DNA of 64,000 bases. It comes from JBBDYG01 sp040901765 (GTDB taxonomy: Bacteria > Planctomycetota > Planctomycetia > Pirellulales > Lacipirellulaceae). Under the pieces are notes generated by a model that had not been told where the DNA came from, did not search any database, and worked only from the letters and a program-made list of their open reading frames with translations. Positions 1-10,000 of this stretch are shown here, piece after piece. The position numbers and the translations under genes are program-made. The stretch covers positions 62,001 through 126,000 of the forward strand of contig JBBDYG010000111.1 of assembly GCA_040901765.1 (NCBI GenBank). Reading direction: 5' to 3'. The first letter of the stretch is position 1. Every line of letters begins with the position of its first letter.

Positions 1-1
1 C

Positions 2-106
2 TATTTTATTGAGAAGTCGTGGGACTGGCAGTTTTGGGGCGACGATCCACCGATGAACCTCTTGCGGCATACCTGGAAGCGGAACTCGATGGTTGATACG
101 GTATAA
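2..106 (+). CDS. 3' end of an unidentified protein, cut by the window edge
   Basis: An open frame runs from the first bases of the window to a TAA at 104-106 and gives a 34-residue tail rich in aromatic residues (SWDWQFWGDD, then RHTWKRNS). No family is recognisable from so short a piece. It is called because it is on the same strand as the next gene, ends 49 nt before that gene's start, and has a protein-like composition. It could be a chance frame. Confidence 0.4.
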   Translation, partial: YFIEKSWDWQFWGDDPPMNLLRHTWKRNSMVDTV

Positions 107-155
107 TGCCAAACCGCACGCAGTAAGAGGAATCGACTCCTTTAGGAGTGCTACC

Positions 156-1160
156 ATGCCCCCATGCGTTCTAGCGATCACCTCTCGAAACTGGTCGTCT
201 CGGCTGTCGCGTTTTGTCCTCGCATCAGTCCTGCTGGCAGGAAGAGCTAGTGCGGCCACCCTTCAGTTCGATACCGACGCCGGCCTGCTGTCGGTTGACG
301 TGGACGGCCCGAGCGTCAAGGTGTCGCTGGACGGGCGAGAGTTAAAGATCACGGGGGCCGGTCTCGAAGAGGTCCGGCTCACAATCGGCCCGCATCTGTT
401 TCGTGCCGACGGCAGCGGCGAATTGCTGACGATCACAAGGGCCGGGCGTGTTGTGGTCCGAGTGCGGACGCGAGCGGGGCAGGCCGGCCGCAAGTCCGAC
501 CGATCGCGAGAAGAACTATTGCGGGACATTCGCGAGATCGCCGGGCAATTGGTCAGCCTGCGCAGCGAGATGGATGGTATTGTTTGGAAAGACGTCAGTT
601 CGCAATGGACGACCACCGAGGCAGCCAAACTGCTAATCGGCTTCTTTCGCGGCGAGGGAACCCTGCCCGGATTTAATGGCACGCCAGCCGAAGCCCAATG
701 GCTGAAGGAACAACTAGCCCTGCTGCGTAGCGAGCGAGTCCTCGCTTTCGATCTGTTGTCGGAAGTTGCGCGGATCGATGCGGAGCAACCGGCGTCTCCG
801 CTGTGCGGCACATGGCAAGTAACCGAAGTGCGCGGCGCGGGCGGGATCGCGGCCGATGCGTTGGAACTTTACAACCCAGACCCCGTCGGTCGAACATTCG
901 TCACAGCAAATGATGCAGCAGCCCTGCTGTCGGGCGCGGGACTGTGGTTATTCGACGCCAGTTACGGCGAACCGGGCAGCATCGATCTGAGCGCGGTAGT
1001 GCGCGGCAACACCGTTTACCGAGGTCGGTATCAAGTCGATGGGGATGGGGCGACGCTGGCTGTAAGCCCCATGAACGCCCCTCGGCCCACCTCGCCGGAT
1101 GGCGACCCGACCGACGGCGGGTTCGTATTGCGATTGCGGCGAATCCAGACGCATCCGTAA
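156..1160 (+). CDS. Secreted protein with a C-terminal TIGR03067-like domain
   Basis: 334 residues. The start at 156 is chosen over the in-frame ATG at 93 because AGGAG lies at 144-148, seven bases upstream, and because it places a signal peptide (hydrophobic FVLASVLLAG, then ASAA) at the N-terminus. Residues about 36-90 form a beta-rich stretch with an SLDGRELKI motif of the kind often fused to planctomycete kinases and anti-sigma proteins; a charged helical segment follows. The C-terminal 110 residues start with CGTWQV and end with RPTSPDGDPTDGGFVLRLRR, resembling the planctomycete domain TIGR03067. The molecular function is unknown; export to the periplasm is inferred from the signal. Confidence 0.8.
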   Translation: MPPCVLAITSRNWSSRLSRFVLASVLLAGRASAATLQFDTDAGLLSVDVDGPSVKVSLDGRELKITGAGLEEVRLTIGPHLFRADGSGELLTITRAGRVVVRVRTRAGQAGRKSDRSREELLRDIREIAGQLVSLRSEMDGIVWKDVSSQWTTTEAAKLLIGFFRGEGTLPGFNGTPAEAQWLKEQLALLRSERVLAFDLLSEVARIDAEQPASPLCGTWQVTEVRGAGGIAADALELYNPDPVGRTFVTANDAAALLSGAGLWLFDASYGEPGSIDLSAVVRGNTVYRGRYQVDGDGATLAVSPMNAPRPTSPDGDPTDGGFVLRLRRIQTHP

Positions 1161-1204
1161 CGATGCTTCGTGGCCAGCCCAAACACGTTCCGCCGGCCGA
1201 TTAA

Positions 1205-1393
1205 GCAGCCGGAGCATTTCGCGTCATTTGCGGATATCATCAGGGTCTGGCGATCCGCACGAAACTCCAAGCGTGGTCCGACCATTTCGAGTGGCGCGGC
1301 GTCCACATTGTCGGTAAGACGGCCATCGGTCGTGCCACGGTGCAAGTGTTGAATATGAATTCCGACGATCAGCTTACGCTGAGGTCGTCGTGA
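1205..1393 (+). pseudogene. Remnant of an HNH endonuclease C-terminus
   Basis: The frame ending TGA at 1391-1393 has no usable start codon and follows a TAA at 1202-1204, yet it encodes WSDHFEWRGVHIVGKTAIGR followed by ATVQVLNMN. This is the typical C-terminal signature of a group of HNH endonucleases (HF-W, IVG-T--GRAT, L-MN). The HNH catalytic part itself is not visible upstream, so this looks like the tail of a decayed gene. It stops 12 nt before the PD-(D/E)XK-like gene. Family assignment rests on motif memory only. Confidence 0.5.
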
Positions 1394-1405
1394 AAGGGAA
1401 CAATT

Positions 1406-2542
1406 ATGGCAGGAAAAATATACCTGCTGAACGACAGCTCGAATCTAATGGCGATGGAGGAATCTCCCTACGATTCCGAGTTGCTGTTGCAGAAGCTACT
1501 TGCCAAGCATCCCGACCTCTTGGCGGGAGAGCAAGTTGACGTCGATGAGCCGAGACGATGGCTGTTGGTGACCCGTGAAATGTCGGTCCCCGGGGAGGAA
1601 GATGGTGTTGGCAAGTGGTCGCTCGACCACTTGTTCCTCGATCAGGATGCAATTCCAACGCTCGTTGAAGTAAAGCGTAGCAGCGACGCCGGCATTCGAC
1701 GGAAAGTCGTCGGCCAAATGCTCGACTACGCGGCAAACGCCGTTGCTTACTGGCCTGTTGAGGAAATTAAAGCCAAGTTCGAAAGTCGCTGCCAATCGCA
1801 CGGCGAAGACCCGGACGAGCTTTTGATGGAGCATCTCGGAAATGAAGAATCTACCGGCGATTTTTGGCAACAGGTGAAGACGAATTTACAAGCGGGTCGC
1901 ATCCGAATGGTGTTTGTTTCCGACACGATTCCTGCCGAGTTGCGCCGGATCGTCGAGTTCCTTAATGAGCAAATGGACCCCGCGGAAGTTATCGCCATAG
2001 AGATACGCCAGTTTGTGGGCGAGGGAGTGACAACGCTTGTTCCTCGCGTCATGGGACAGACGGAATCGGCAAGGAAAAAGAAGGCAGCCGGTTCAGCTAG
2101 CGGCCGGTATTGGGATGAAGCCGCGTTCATGAAAGCGCTAAGCGAGAAAAAGGGCGCTGTCGCCTCGAAAACGGCCAAAGAGATCCTCGATTGGGTTACA
2201 CCGATGGCTAGTTACCTGTGTTGGGGACGCGGAAAACGTTCGGGCGGAGTCGTGCCGACCGTGATGGCCGGAAAAACTAAGTTTCAGCTATTTCGTCTAA
2301 GAATCGATGGCTGGTTTGTCTTTCGCTTCGATTGGATTTACAAGAAGGCGCCCTTTACCGACGAAGCGCTGCGGCGGGAGTTGCTCAACCGGTTCAACGA
2401 AATTCCATCAGTCCATTTTAGCGACGATGTTCTTACGAAGAGGGCACTGATTCCATTGGAGTCGCTTGCGACTCCGCCGGCACTCGAGAAGCTTAAAGTC
2501 GCTATCGAATGGATGATCGAGAAGATTCGGACTTCACAATAA
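1406..2542 (+). CDS. PD-(D/E)XK nuclease-like protein (DUF91/NucS-like core)
   Basis: 378 residues. Residues 72-117 read as a restriction-endonuclease-fold core: Asp74 and Asp79 (WSLDHLFLDQD), then LVEVKRSSD with Glu88-x-Lys90, followed by IRRKVVGQMLDYAANA, the helix typical of NucS/DUF91-type proteins. The rest (residues 120-378) is unassigned, with a second possible domain at about 235-378. Predicted role: a DNA or RNA nuclease, or a catalytically tuned relative; the substrate cannot be inferred. It stands alone, with an HNH remnant just upstream and an opposite-strand barrel gene downstream, so a role in DNA defence is possible but unsupported. The start has a purine-rich AAAGGGA about 7 nt upstream. 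Confidence 0.7.
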   Translation: MAGKIYLLNDSSNLMAMEESPYDSELLLQKLLAKHPDLLAGEQVDVDEPRRWLLVTREMSVPGEEDGVGKWSLDHLFLDQDAIPTLVEVKRSSDAGIRRKVVGQMLDYAANAVAYWPVEEIKAKFESRCQSHGEDPDELLMEHLGNEESTGDFWQQVKTNLQAGRIRMVFVSDTIPAELRRIVEFLNEQMDPAEVIAIEIRQFVGEGVTTLVPRVMGQTESARKKKAAGSASGRYWDEAAFMKALSEKKGAVASKTAKEILDWVTPMASYLCWGRGKRSGGVVPTVMAGKTKFQLFRLRIDGWFVFRFDWIYKKAPFTDEALRRELLNRFNEIPSVHFSDDVLTKRALIPLESLATPPALEKLKVAIEWMIEKIRTSQ

Positions 2543-2781
2543 CGCGGAGAATCAGCACGATATCGCCGCGAGAGTATTCAGTGCTTTCGATTCGGTCGTA
2601 ATCGTTGCACACGTCCATCATCGGACCATCCTAACCTGCGCGCCGGGGCGAGCCGTAGCAAGCAGATTGGTTGAGCGAATCACAAGCGGCGACGCCGATC
2701 GCAAATGCCACTTACCGACTGGATTGAATGAGCAACTAGCCGGCGCATCCAGTTTTTGGAAAAACTCGCCTACATGAACCA

Positions 2782-3888
2782 CTACCACACAAAGTCCACG
2801 CCCGCCAGCGCACCGTGGTAGAACAAGTCGCTGTCGGTGTCGATGACGTCGATGTCGCCCTGAGCGAGGGTTTCAGCGGCCTGATTGGTGGCCAGTGCGA
2901 CGCCGTCGATCCACAATAGTTGGTAGCCGCCCCGCAGTGCAATGTGCTGCGTTAGTTGATAGGACGCGTTGACGGTGATCTCGCCGACGAATGCGGTTTG
3001 GTTGCCGCCGGCGCCGCCACTAATAATCGGAATGTCGACGATGCTGAAGGTGAAGTCGTTGTCGGCGTTGTTGGCATAAACGCCCGCTTTCATTACGCTA
3101 TTCACGCGCAAGGGGCCGGTGAGCCGCCATAGCTGGAAGTCACCGCCAAGTTGGGCCCCGTACATGCGGTTATCGACGTTCCAATTGAAGTCGACCAAGC
3201 TCGGAATAATGAAATTGACGTCGAAGTTGAGATCTTCCTGCAATTCAATCCAACGGAAACCGACTAGCCACGTGAAGCGATCAGAATACTGATGGCGGAA
3301 GTTGATTTCGGTGCTGTCCAGGCTCGAACTGTAGCGTGCATCGAGCGAATCGACGCCAATTACGGGTGAGGCGCCGAGTCCAATATCTCCAAACAAGTCG
3401 TAGCTGACCTGCGAATCCCAGTCGAGCGCGCCGAGGTAACGAACTTCGATGCTGTTGCAAGAGTTTCCGAGGCGGCGTTCGAGGGAGATATCGGCGCCGG
3501 CCGTATAATCGAAGTCAAAATGCGATCCGGTAGAGATCTGGAACAGCCCGCCTAAAGGCTCGGCGATCGTGATGTCGTCGGGCGTCGAACGATGGAGAAT
3601 GGCGGTCCCGCCCCTTACCACCCACAGGGGTTGGCACGGCATGCACCGAACGCAGCTCGTGTAGCAGTCACCGCAGTTGTCGCTCCACGCATCCGAGGAA
3701 TCGTCCACGTATTCCGGGGAGTCGAGCGTCGCTGTGGGCGCGAGCGTCGGCTCATTTACATTCGATTCCAGCGATGCAGTTACGGATTCGTTATGCAGCG
3801 GCATCAACAAGAGGGGCTCGGAAGCCCAGGCAGCGTTCGTTGCAAACACGAGCGCCGTAGCGCCGACGACCCGTTGAACGACTTTCAT
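2782..3888 (-). CDS. Outer-membrane beta-barrel protein, BBP7-like
   Basis: 368 residues. The start at 3888 is preferred over 3954 because it begins a clean signal peptide (MKVVQRVVGATALVF ... AWASEP) and has AGG about 5 nt upstream. After an acidic linker comes a Cys-rich plug (CGDCYTSCVRCMPCQ) followed by alternating beta strands with aromatic girdles, ending in Phe-Val-Trp, a typical barrel-closing C-terminus. This Cys-rich-plus-barrel plan matches the planctomycete BBP7 family and the paralogue at 56202-57404. It is inferred to sit in the outer membrane; its ligand is unknown. Confidence 0.8.
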   Translation of the reverse strand: MKVVQRVVGATALVFATNAAWASEPLLLMPLHNESVTASLESNVNEPTLAPTATLDSPEYVDDSSDAWSDNCGDCYTSCVRCMPCQPLWVVRGGTAILHRSTPDDITIAEPLGGLFQISTGSHFDFDYTAGADISLERRLGNSCNSIEVRYLGALDWDSQVSYDLFGDIGLGASPVIGVDSLDARYSSSLDSTEINFRHQYSDRFTWLVGFRWIELQEDLNFDVNFIIPSLVDFNWNVDNRMYGAQLGGDFQLWRLTGPLRVNSVMKAGVYANNADNDFTFSIVDIPIISGGAGGNQTAFVGEITVNASYQLTQHIALRGGYQLLWIDGVALATNQAAETLAQGDIDVIDTDSDLFYHGALAGVDFVW

Positions 3889-4081
3889 GTATCCTATCTC
3901 CATGGCTGATTGCGGCATCCCCAATAACGCCTTGACGGGAACTATTAGTTCCATCGGCCGTCAAGCCAATCATTCGACGGCATCGCTTCGGATCGTCGCG
4001 CAACCGCGAGAGCAGTCAGAGGCACGCCAAGCCACAAAGATTTTGGGATCGGAAAAGTCGCTAGGGCTGAGAAAGGTCCGC

Positions 4082-7000
4082 CTAGAGCAACTTCTCCAGT
4101 TCCCTCGCCAGTTCTTCGGCGCCAAGGGTCATCATTGTGAAGTGATCGCCCGGCGTGTCGTAACGAATAAGCTTTTGGCCGATCTGGCTGTTCCAGCCAA
4201 GATCATCGGCGAGGGTCTGGCCCGACATTTCTTCGAGCGTGCCGAGAGTCTCGGGACGGAAGAGGTGAACCGGCATATCGAGCGGCAGGGGTGTGTAGCT
4301 TTGGATCGCTTTGATCTGCCCCTCGCCCACCATCACGAGGCGGCGGACATAGTCTTCCGATACCTCTTCGGGGAACATGCCGTTTCGTTTGGCTTCGGCC
4401 AGTGCCGAGGGGAACCGCTCCGCAGGTTCGAGCTTCACCATGTCGTCGTAACTCACCCGCATCTCGATGCCGGCGAAGCGGTTGGCGAAGTTGATGATGT
4501 CGCACAAGAATCGAACATCGTCGTCGAGATTAAAGCCCGAGTAGATCGACGGCAGCGGAGTGTCGATCAGCGCGACCAGAGCCACCTCATCACCGGCTTG
4601 GCGCAAACGGTCGGCCATTGCAAAAGCCGCCACGCCGCCGGCCGACCAACCGGCAAGATAATACGGTCCCTGCGGCTGACGCGCTTTGAGCGCCGCGAGA
4701 TAGTCGGTCACGAGTTGAACCATTGCCACGTGAGGCTGGCCATTGTCATCGATGCCGCGCGGGCGGAACGCGACGATCGGCCGGTCGCCGGTGTAGCTCA
4801 TCACCAGCAGCGCGTAACAGCGAACATCGCCGCCCAAGGCGGGAAATAGGATCAGCGGCGCGCCGGTACCTGGTTTTAATTCGATGAGCGGTTGCCACTC
4901 GGCAGCACCCCCTGCGCCAAGTCCATTAGCGCCGGCGTCCTCCGCGAGGATCTCGCCCGTATCGGCTGCGAGCGAGCGAATGCTCGGGCCTTCGAGCAGC
5001 TTGGCCATCGGCAACGTGAACGCGAGCCGGCCTTCGAGGTTGTTCTTAAGCTCCAAAGCCATCAGTGAATCGAGACCAAACGCGGCAAGCGGTTGCTGCG
5101 TGTCGAGCTGATCGGCCTCGACCCCCATGATGCGAGCCAGCTCCCCGCGGACGAACTCGACCAGCAACGACTCGCGAGTGGCGGAATCGGATTCTAGCAA
5201 TTGCTTGCGGAATGCGTGATCGACGCGGCCGGTCGATTCTCCATCGGCACCGGAATTCGACGCGATGTCCGCTAGCAGCGACGGGCGCCGATTACCCAAT
5301 AGCCGTAAGAGCGCGTCCCAATGGACATCCATCGCGATCGACTGTGTGACGCCCGTGCGAAGCAGTTTGCCAAGAAGCTCAAGACTTTGCTCGGCCGGCA
5401 GCAGGTCCATTCCGCGAGTCTTGATTCCTTCGCCGCGGCCTTGTGCGGCGGCCATGCCGGAGTCAGCCCACGGCCCCCAATTGATCGTCGTGGCCGGCAA
5501 ACCCGCGCGGCGGCGAGAATGGGCCAGCGCGTCGAGCATCGCGTTCCCCGCGGCGTAATTGCCTTGGCCGGGTGAACCGAGGATCGCGGCGACCGACGAA
5601 AACAGCACGAAAAAGTCGAGCGGCAACTCGCGGGTCGCCATGTGCAGGTTCCACGCGCCTTGCACTTTCGGGCGCATCGCCCGGTCCAGTTGCTCAAGCG
5701 ACATGTCGGCGAGCACGCCATCCGCTAACACACCCGCGGCGTGAATCACTCCGCGCAACGGCGGGAAGTCGCGGGGCAAGCTCCTGAGCGCCGCTTGCAA
5801 CGAAGCGGCGTCGGTAACATCGGCGGCGAGCGTTGCGACCCGCATGCCGCGCGCTTCAACCTCGGCGATTGCAGCGCGCGCTTCGGCAGTTGGCTCGCGG
5901 CGGCCCATCAGCGCGACGCCGCCCGCGCCTTGGTCGGCCAGCCAGCGGGCGACTTGGAGGCCGAGCGCGCCGAGGCCACCGGTGATCAGGTAGCTGGCGT
6001 CATGGCGAACCAAGGTTTTGGTTTCGGCGGGTTCGGAGGCCAAGCCGCAAGCAGCGGGAGTTAGCGACACCACGACCTTGCCCGTGTTTTTGCGCTGCGA
6101 CATGTAGCGGAAAGCGGCGATGGTTTGGTCGACGGCGAACTGCGTGAAGACGAGCGGCTGGTACGCGCCCGACTCGAAATGCTCCATCACTTCGGCGAAC
6201 AGTTCGCGGATGTACTCGGGCCGCTGCCGCAACATTCGGTCGAGGTCAATCGCGAAGTACGAGAGATTGTCTTGGAACGGCAACAAACCAAGCATCCGGT
6301 TCTGATAAATGTCGATCTTGCCGATCTCAAGAAACCGGCCGTACGCGCGAAGAATCGACAGGCTCTTGGTGATCGCCTCGCCAGGAAGTGAATTGAGAAC
6401 GACATCGACCCCTTCGCGGCCCGTGTCGGCGAGAATCTGCTCGGCGAAGTCGAGTGACCGGGAACTATAAACGTGCTTCACGCCGAGCGAGCGAAGAAAC
6501 TCGCGCTTGTCGTCGCTGCCGGCGGTGGCGAAGATCTCAGCGCCAATCTGTTGAGCAATCTGAATTGCAGCGAGGCCGACGCCGCCTGCAGCGGCGTGGA
6601 TCAGCACGCGTTCGCCGGGCTGCAAATCGGCGAGCCGCACGAGGCCGTAATAGGCGGTGAGGAACGTGATCGGTATCGTGCAGGCCTCTTCATAGTCGAT
6701 CGAGCGGGGCTTTTTAACGAGCGCGTAGTCGGCCGTCACGGCATGCGACGCGAAGGCGTAAGGAAGAACACCCATCACTTCGTCGCCGAGTTGAAAGCGG
6801 TCGATGCCGTCGCCCACTGCGGTGACAACGCCCGACGCCTCGATTCCCAGCGGGACGATGGCGTCCTTGATTCCGGGATAGAGCCCGAGCGCCTTGAGCA
6901 CGTCGCTGAAGTTAAGCCCAGCGGCGCGGACTTCGATCTCGACTTGGCCTTTGCCGGGCGACTTGCGCTCGACAGGCAGATAGCGCAGCGCGTCGAACGA

Positions 7001-10000
7001 GCCGGGCTTGGGGATGCGAAGCTGGAAAGCGCCGCTCGCAGGGACCGTGACACCGGACCCACTGTCGGCCAAGTCCTCAGCGGTTTGCTCATCGCGCTGG
7101 AGCCGCGCGACGTGGCGCCGGCCATCACGGTAAGCGATTTGATGTTCGACGATTTCGGTTTCTGTGAGCAACTCGTCGCAAAGCTGCGCGTCGGTGAGAG
7201 CGCTCGGGTCGAGATCGATGAGACATGGTCTGAGATCGGGGTGTTCCACGGTGGCGACGCGCACTAAGCCGACGAGTGGCGATTGCGCTACGGCCATTGG
7301 CGCTGTGTCGTCAACGGCTTGGGCGCCGGCAGTGACGAACCAAAGCGATGGTGACCGCTTGAACGTGCGTCGGGCGAGTTGTTTTAGCAACAAGAGCGCG
7401 CTGCTAGTGCCGAGCTCTCGCGATTTGTCCCAAGCGTCCGAATTGGCGACATCGGGAATATCGAGCGACCAGAAGTGAACGATCCCCGCACACGATTGAT
7501 CGCCGCAGGCGTTGGCCAGCAGCCGGCTGTAATGCTCCTCATTCAGCGGATCAATCGTGGCGCTGCCGTTGCCAAAGAAATAACTCTTGCTAGGACGTAC
7601 CATCACTGATGGCAGTTGTTTCGCGAGTGATTTAGCAACGTGTTTCTCATCCGCAAACAGCAGCCACGTTCCAATCACAGACTTTTTCGGCGATTCAGCG
7701 AGCGCCGCTTCGCGCCATGCAACGCGATAGAGCCAATCGGTGCCGCTGGTGGTATCCTTGTCGCCGCCGCGGCCGATGCGCTGCACCCGCGCGCCCTCGA
7801 TGGCGACTAAAATCCTGCCGTCCTCGCGCACCAGATAAATGTCGCTTTCGACGAGTTCGGGGCTGGGGCTGCCGTCCTCGGAGCGCCGCACGGCGTAGCA
7901 ATAGATCGGCTCTTCGAGATCTTTGATTGGCTCCAGCACGACCACCCGCCGAACGGCGACCGGCATGTACGTGAACGGGCTGTACTTGCCGTCGCTCTGG
8001 AGCGGCACGGTGGCGGCGAGCGTCTGCATGCAGGCGTCGCCCAAAGCCGGGTGAAGCTGGTACTTCGCCAATTCGCGTGCGACCGATTCGTGAAGCGCAA
8101 GCTTCGCGAACGCGTCGTTGTGGCTGCGGTCGATGCCATCGAGCACGCGAAACGCGGGACCGTATTTGAGGCCGCGCTCGGCGAGGATTTGATAGTACTC
8201 GTCGCGCGACTTGCGGTCGATCGTTCGCCGGCGGCAATCGGCCAGGTCAATCCGCGGTAGATTAAGCTCTCCCGCGCGATGCTGATGCTTAAGCGTGCCG
8301 GCGGCGTGGAGCGTCCACGGTGGCTGATCGACGTCGCCAAGCGGCACGCTGTGCGACTCGAATGCCGCTTCGCCGTTCGATTCGGGCGCGATGCTCGTCT
8401 GTACGCGGCGCGGGGTGCCTTCGGGCAGAAACATTGCCTGTTGAATGGCGAGGTTTTCGATGGCGTGCTGGCCCGGGCCGAATTTTTTCTCCGCAGCAGC
8501 GAGAGCTTGCTCGATGAACGCAGCCGCAGGCACGACCGTGCTGCCTTGCACCTGGTGATCGACCAAGTACGCAGGCCGGCGGGCTTCGAGCACGGTCTCA
8601 TAGACGGCATTAACCCAGACTGATGGAACGCGCACGCCGAGCAGCGGATGTCCGCCCACCGTCGCGGAGGTAAGCGAGCGCCGTCGCGAGTCGGTCGGTT
8701 CGAGCCAATGCCGTGAACGCTCGAATGGATAGTTCGGGAGCAACAATCGTTGTCGCGGGCGGCCGTGGTCCCAGGCTCGCCAATCGAGCCGGCCACCGGC
8801 GACGAAGTATTCGCCGACGCTGGCCGCAAGCACCGACCAATCGTCTTGACCTTTTCGGAGCGATGGAATCCACGCCGCGCTGTACTCCGGCAAGCACCGT
8901 CGGCCCATTCCGAGCAGACTCGCGGTCGGACCCATTTCAACGAGGATCGTCGCCTGTGCTTCAGCAACACGGTCCATCCCCGCGGAGAAGCGAACCGCGT
9001 TGCGCAAGTGCTCACGCCAGTAGCGCGGCGTGGGTGCCTGACGCATCGCCTGCCCCGTCAAGTTCGACACATAAGAAAGTTGCGGTTCATGAAACTCGAC
9101 CTCGCTCGCCAGCCGCTCGAAGCTATCGAGAATCTCGTCCATCAGCGGCGAATGGAACGCATGCGACACGGTGAGCGGCTGCACGCTGAGGCCGGCCGCT
9201 TCGAACTCGCGGGCCAGTTGGTCCACTTCGTGGGCAGCGCCCGAGATGACCGTATTCTCGGGTCCGTTGATGGTTGCAATTGCGACCGATTTCTCTCGAC
9301 CGGCGAGTGCTGCCGCTACGCGCGATTCGGACGCAAATACCACGGCCATCTTGCCGGACTGGGTAACTTGCTGCATCAATCGCGCGCGATGGGCCACCAG
9401 AGCCAGGCCATCGTCGAGCGACATTACGCCGGCGATCGTCGCCGCCACGTATTCACCCACGCTGTGGCCAAGCATGATGTCGGGTGTCGCGCCCCACGAT
9501 TGCCAAAGTTGGGCAAGCGCGTATTCAATTGCAAACAGCGCGGGTTGAGTGTAGACCGTTTCGTTGACGAGCGATTCGTTTCCGCCCGGCTTGGGATGAA
9601 TGATCTCCAAGAGCGATTCGTTGAAGAGTTCCTGGAAAATGTCGTCGCAGCGGTCAAGCTCGGCGCGAAAAGTCGGTTCGGTTTCGTAAAGCTGCCGGCC
9701 CATGCCGGGGTACTGGGAGCCTTGGCCTGTGAACAGGAACGCGACCTTCGGGCGGGTGAGACCCTTGAGTTGGCCGCGCTTGATGTGGGGGTCGGCTTTG
9801 CCGGCGGCGAGTGCGCTAAGCCGGCAAGCGGCGTCGTCGCGGGTGGCGAAGGTCAACGAGGATCGGTGGTTGAAGTCGGCACGGCCGGTGTTGGCCGAGT
9901 AACAAACGTCGGCAAGGTTTGCTTCGGGATGCTCTAGCAGATACTCGGCGAGTTGCTCTGCTTGCCGGCGAATTGCAAAATCGGTCTTCGCCGAAAGCTT

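Noticed and set aside
2500..2621. A short minus-strand frame starting MMDVCNDYDRIESTEYSRG
   Set aside because: Only about 39 codons, it overlaps the 3' end of the PD-(D/E)XK-like gene and ends inside it; there is no Shine-Dalgarno or family. It might be a remnant but is not supported.
7807..9937. Long open frames on both strands over the PKS (about 400 codons each)
   Set aside because: They are shadows of the high-GC PKS gene: Arg/Ser/Pro-rich products, no domain, no start signal, and the PKS frame has a full set of catalytic motifs there.
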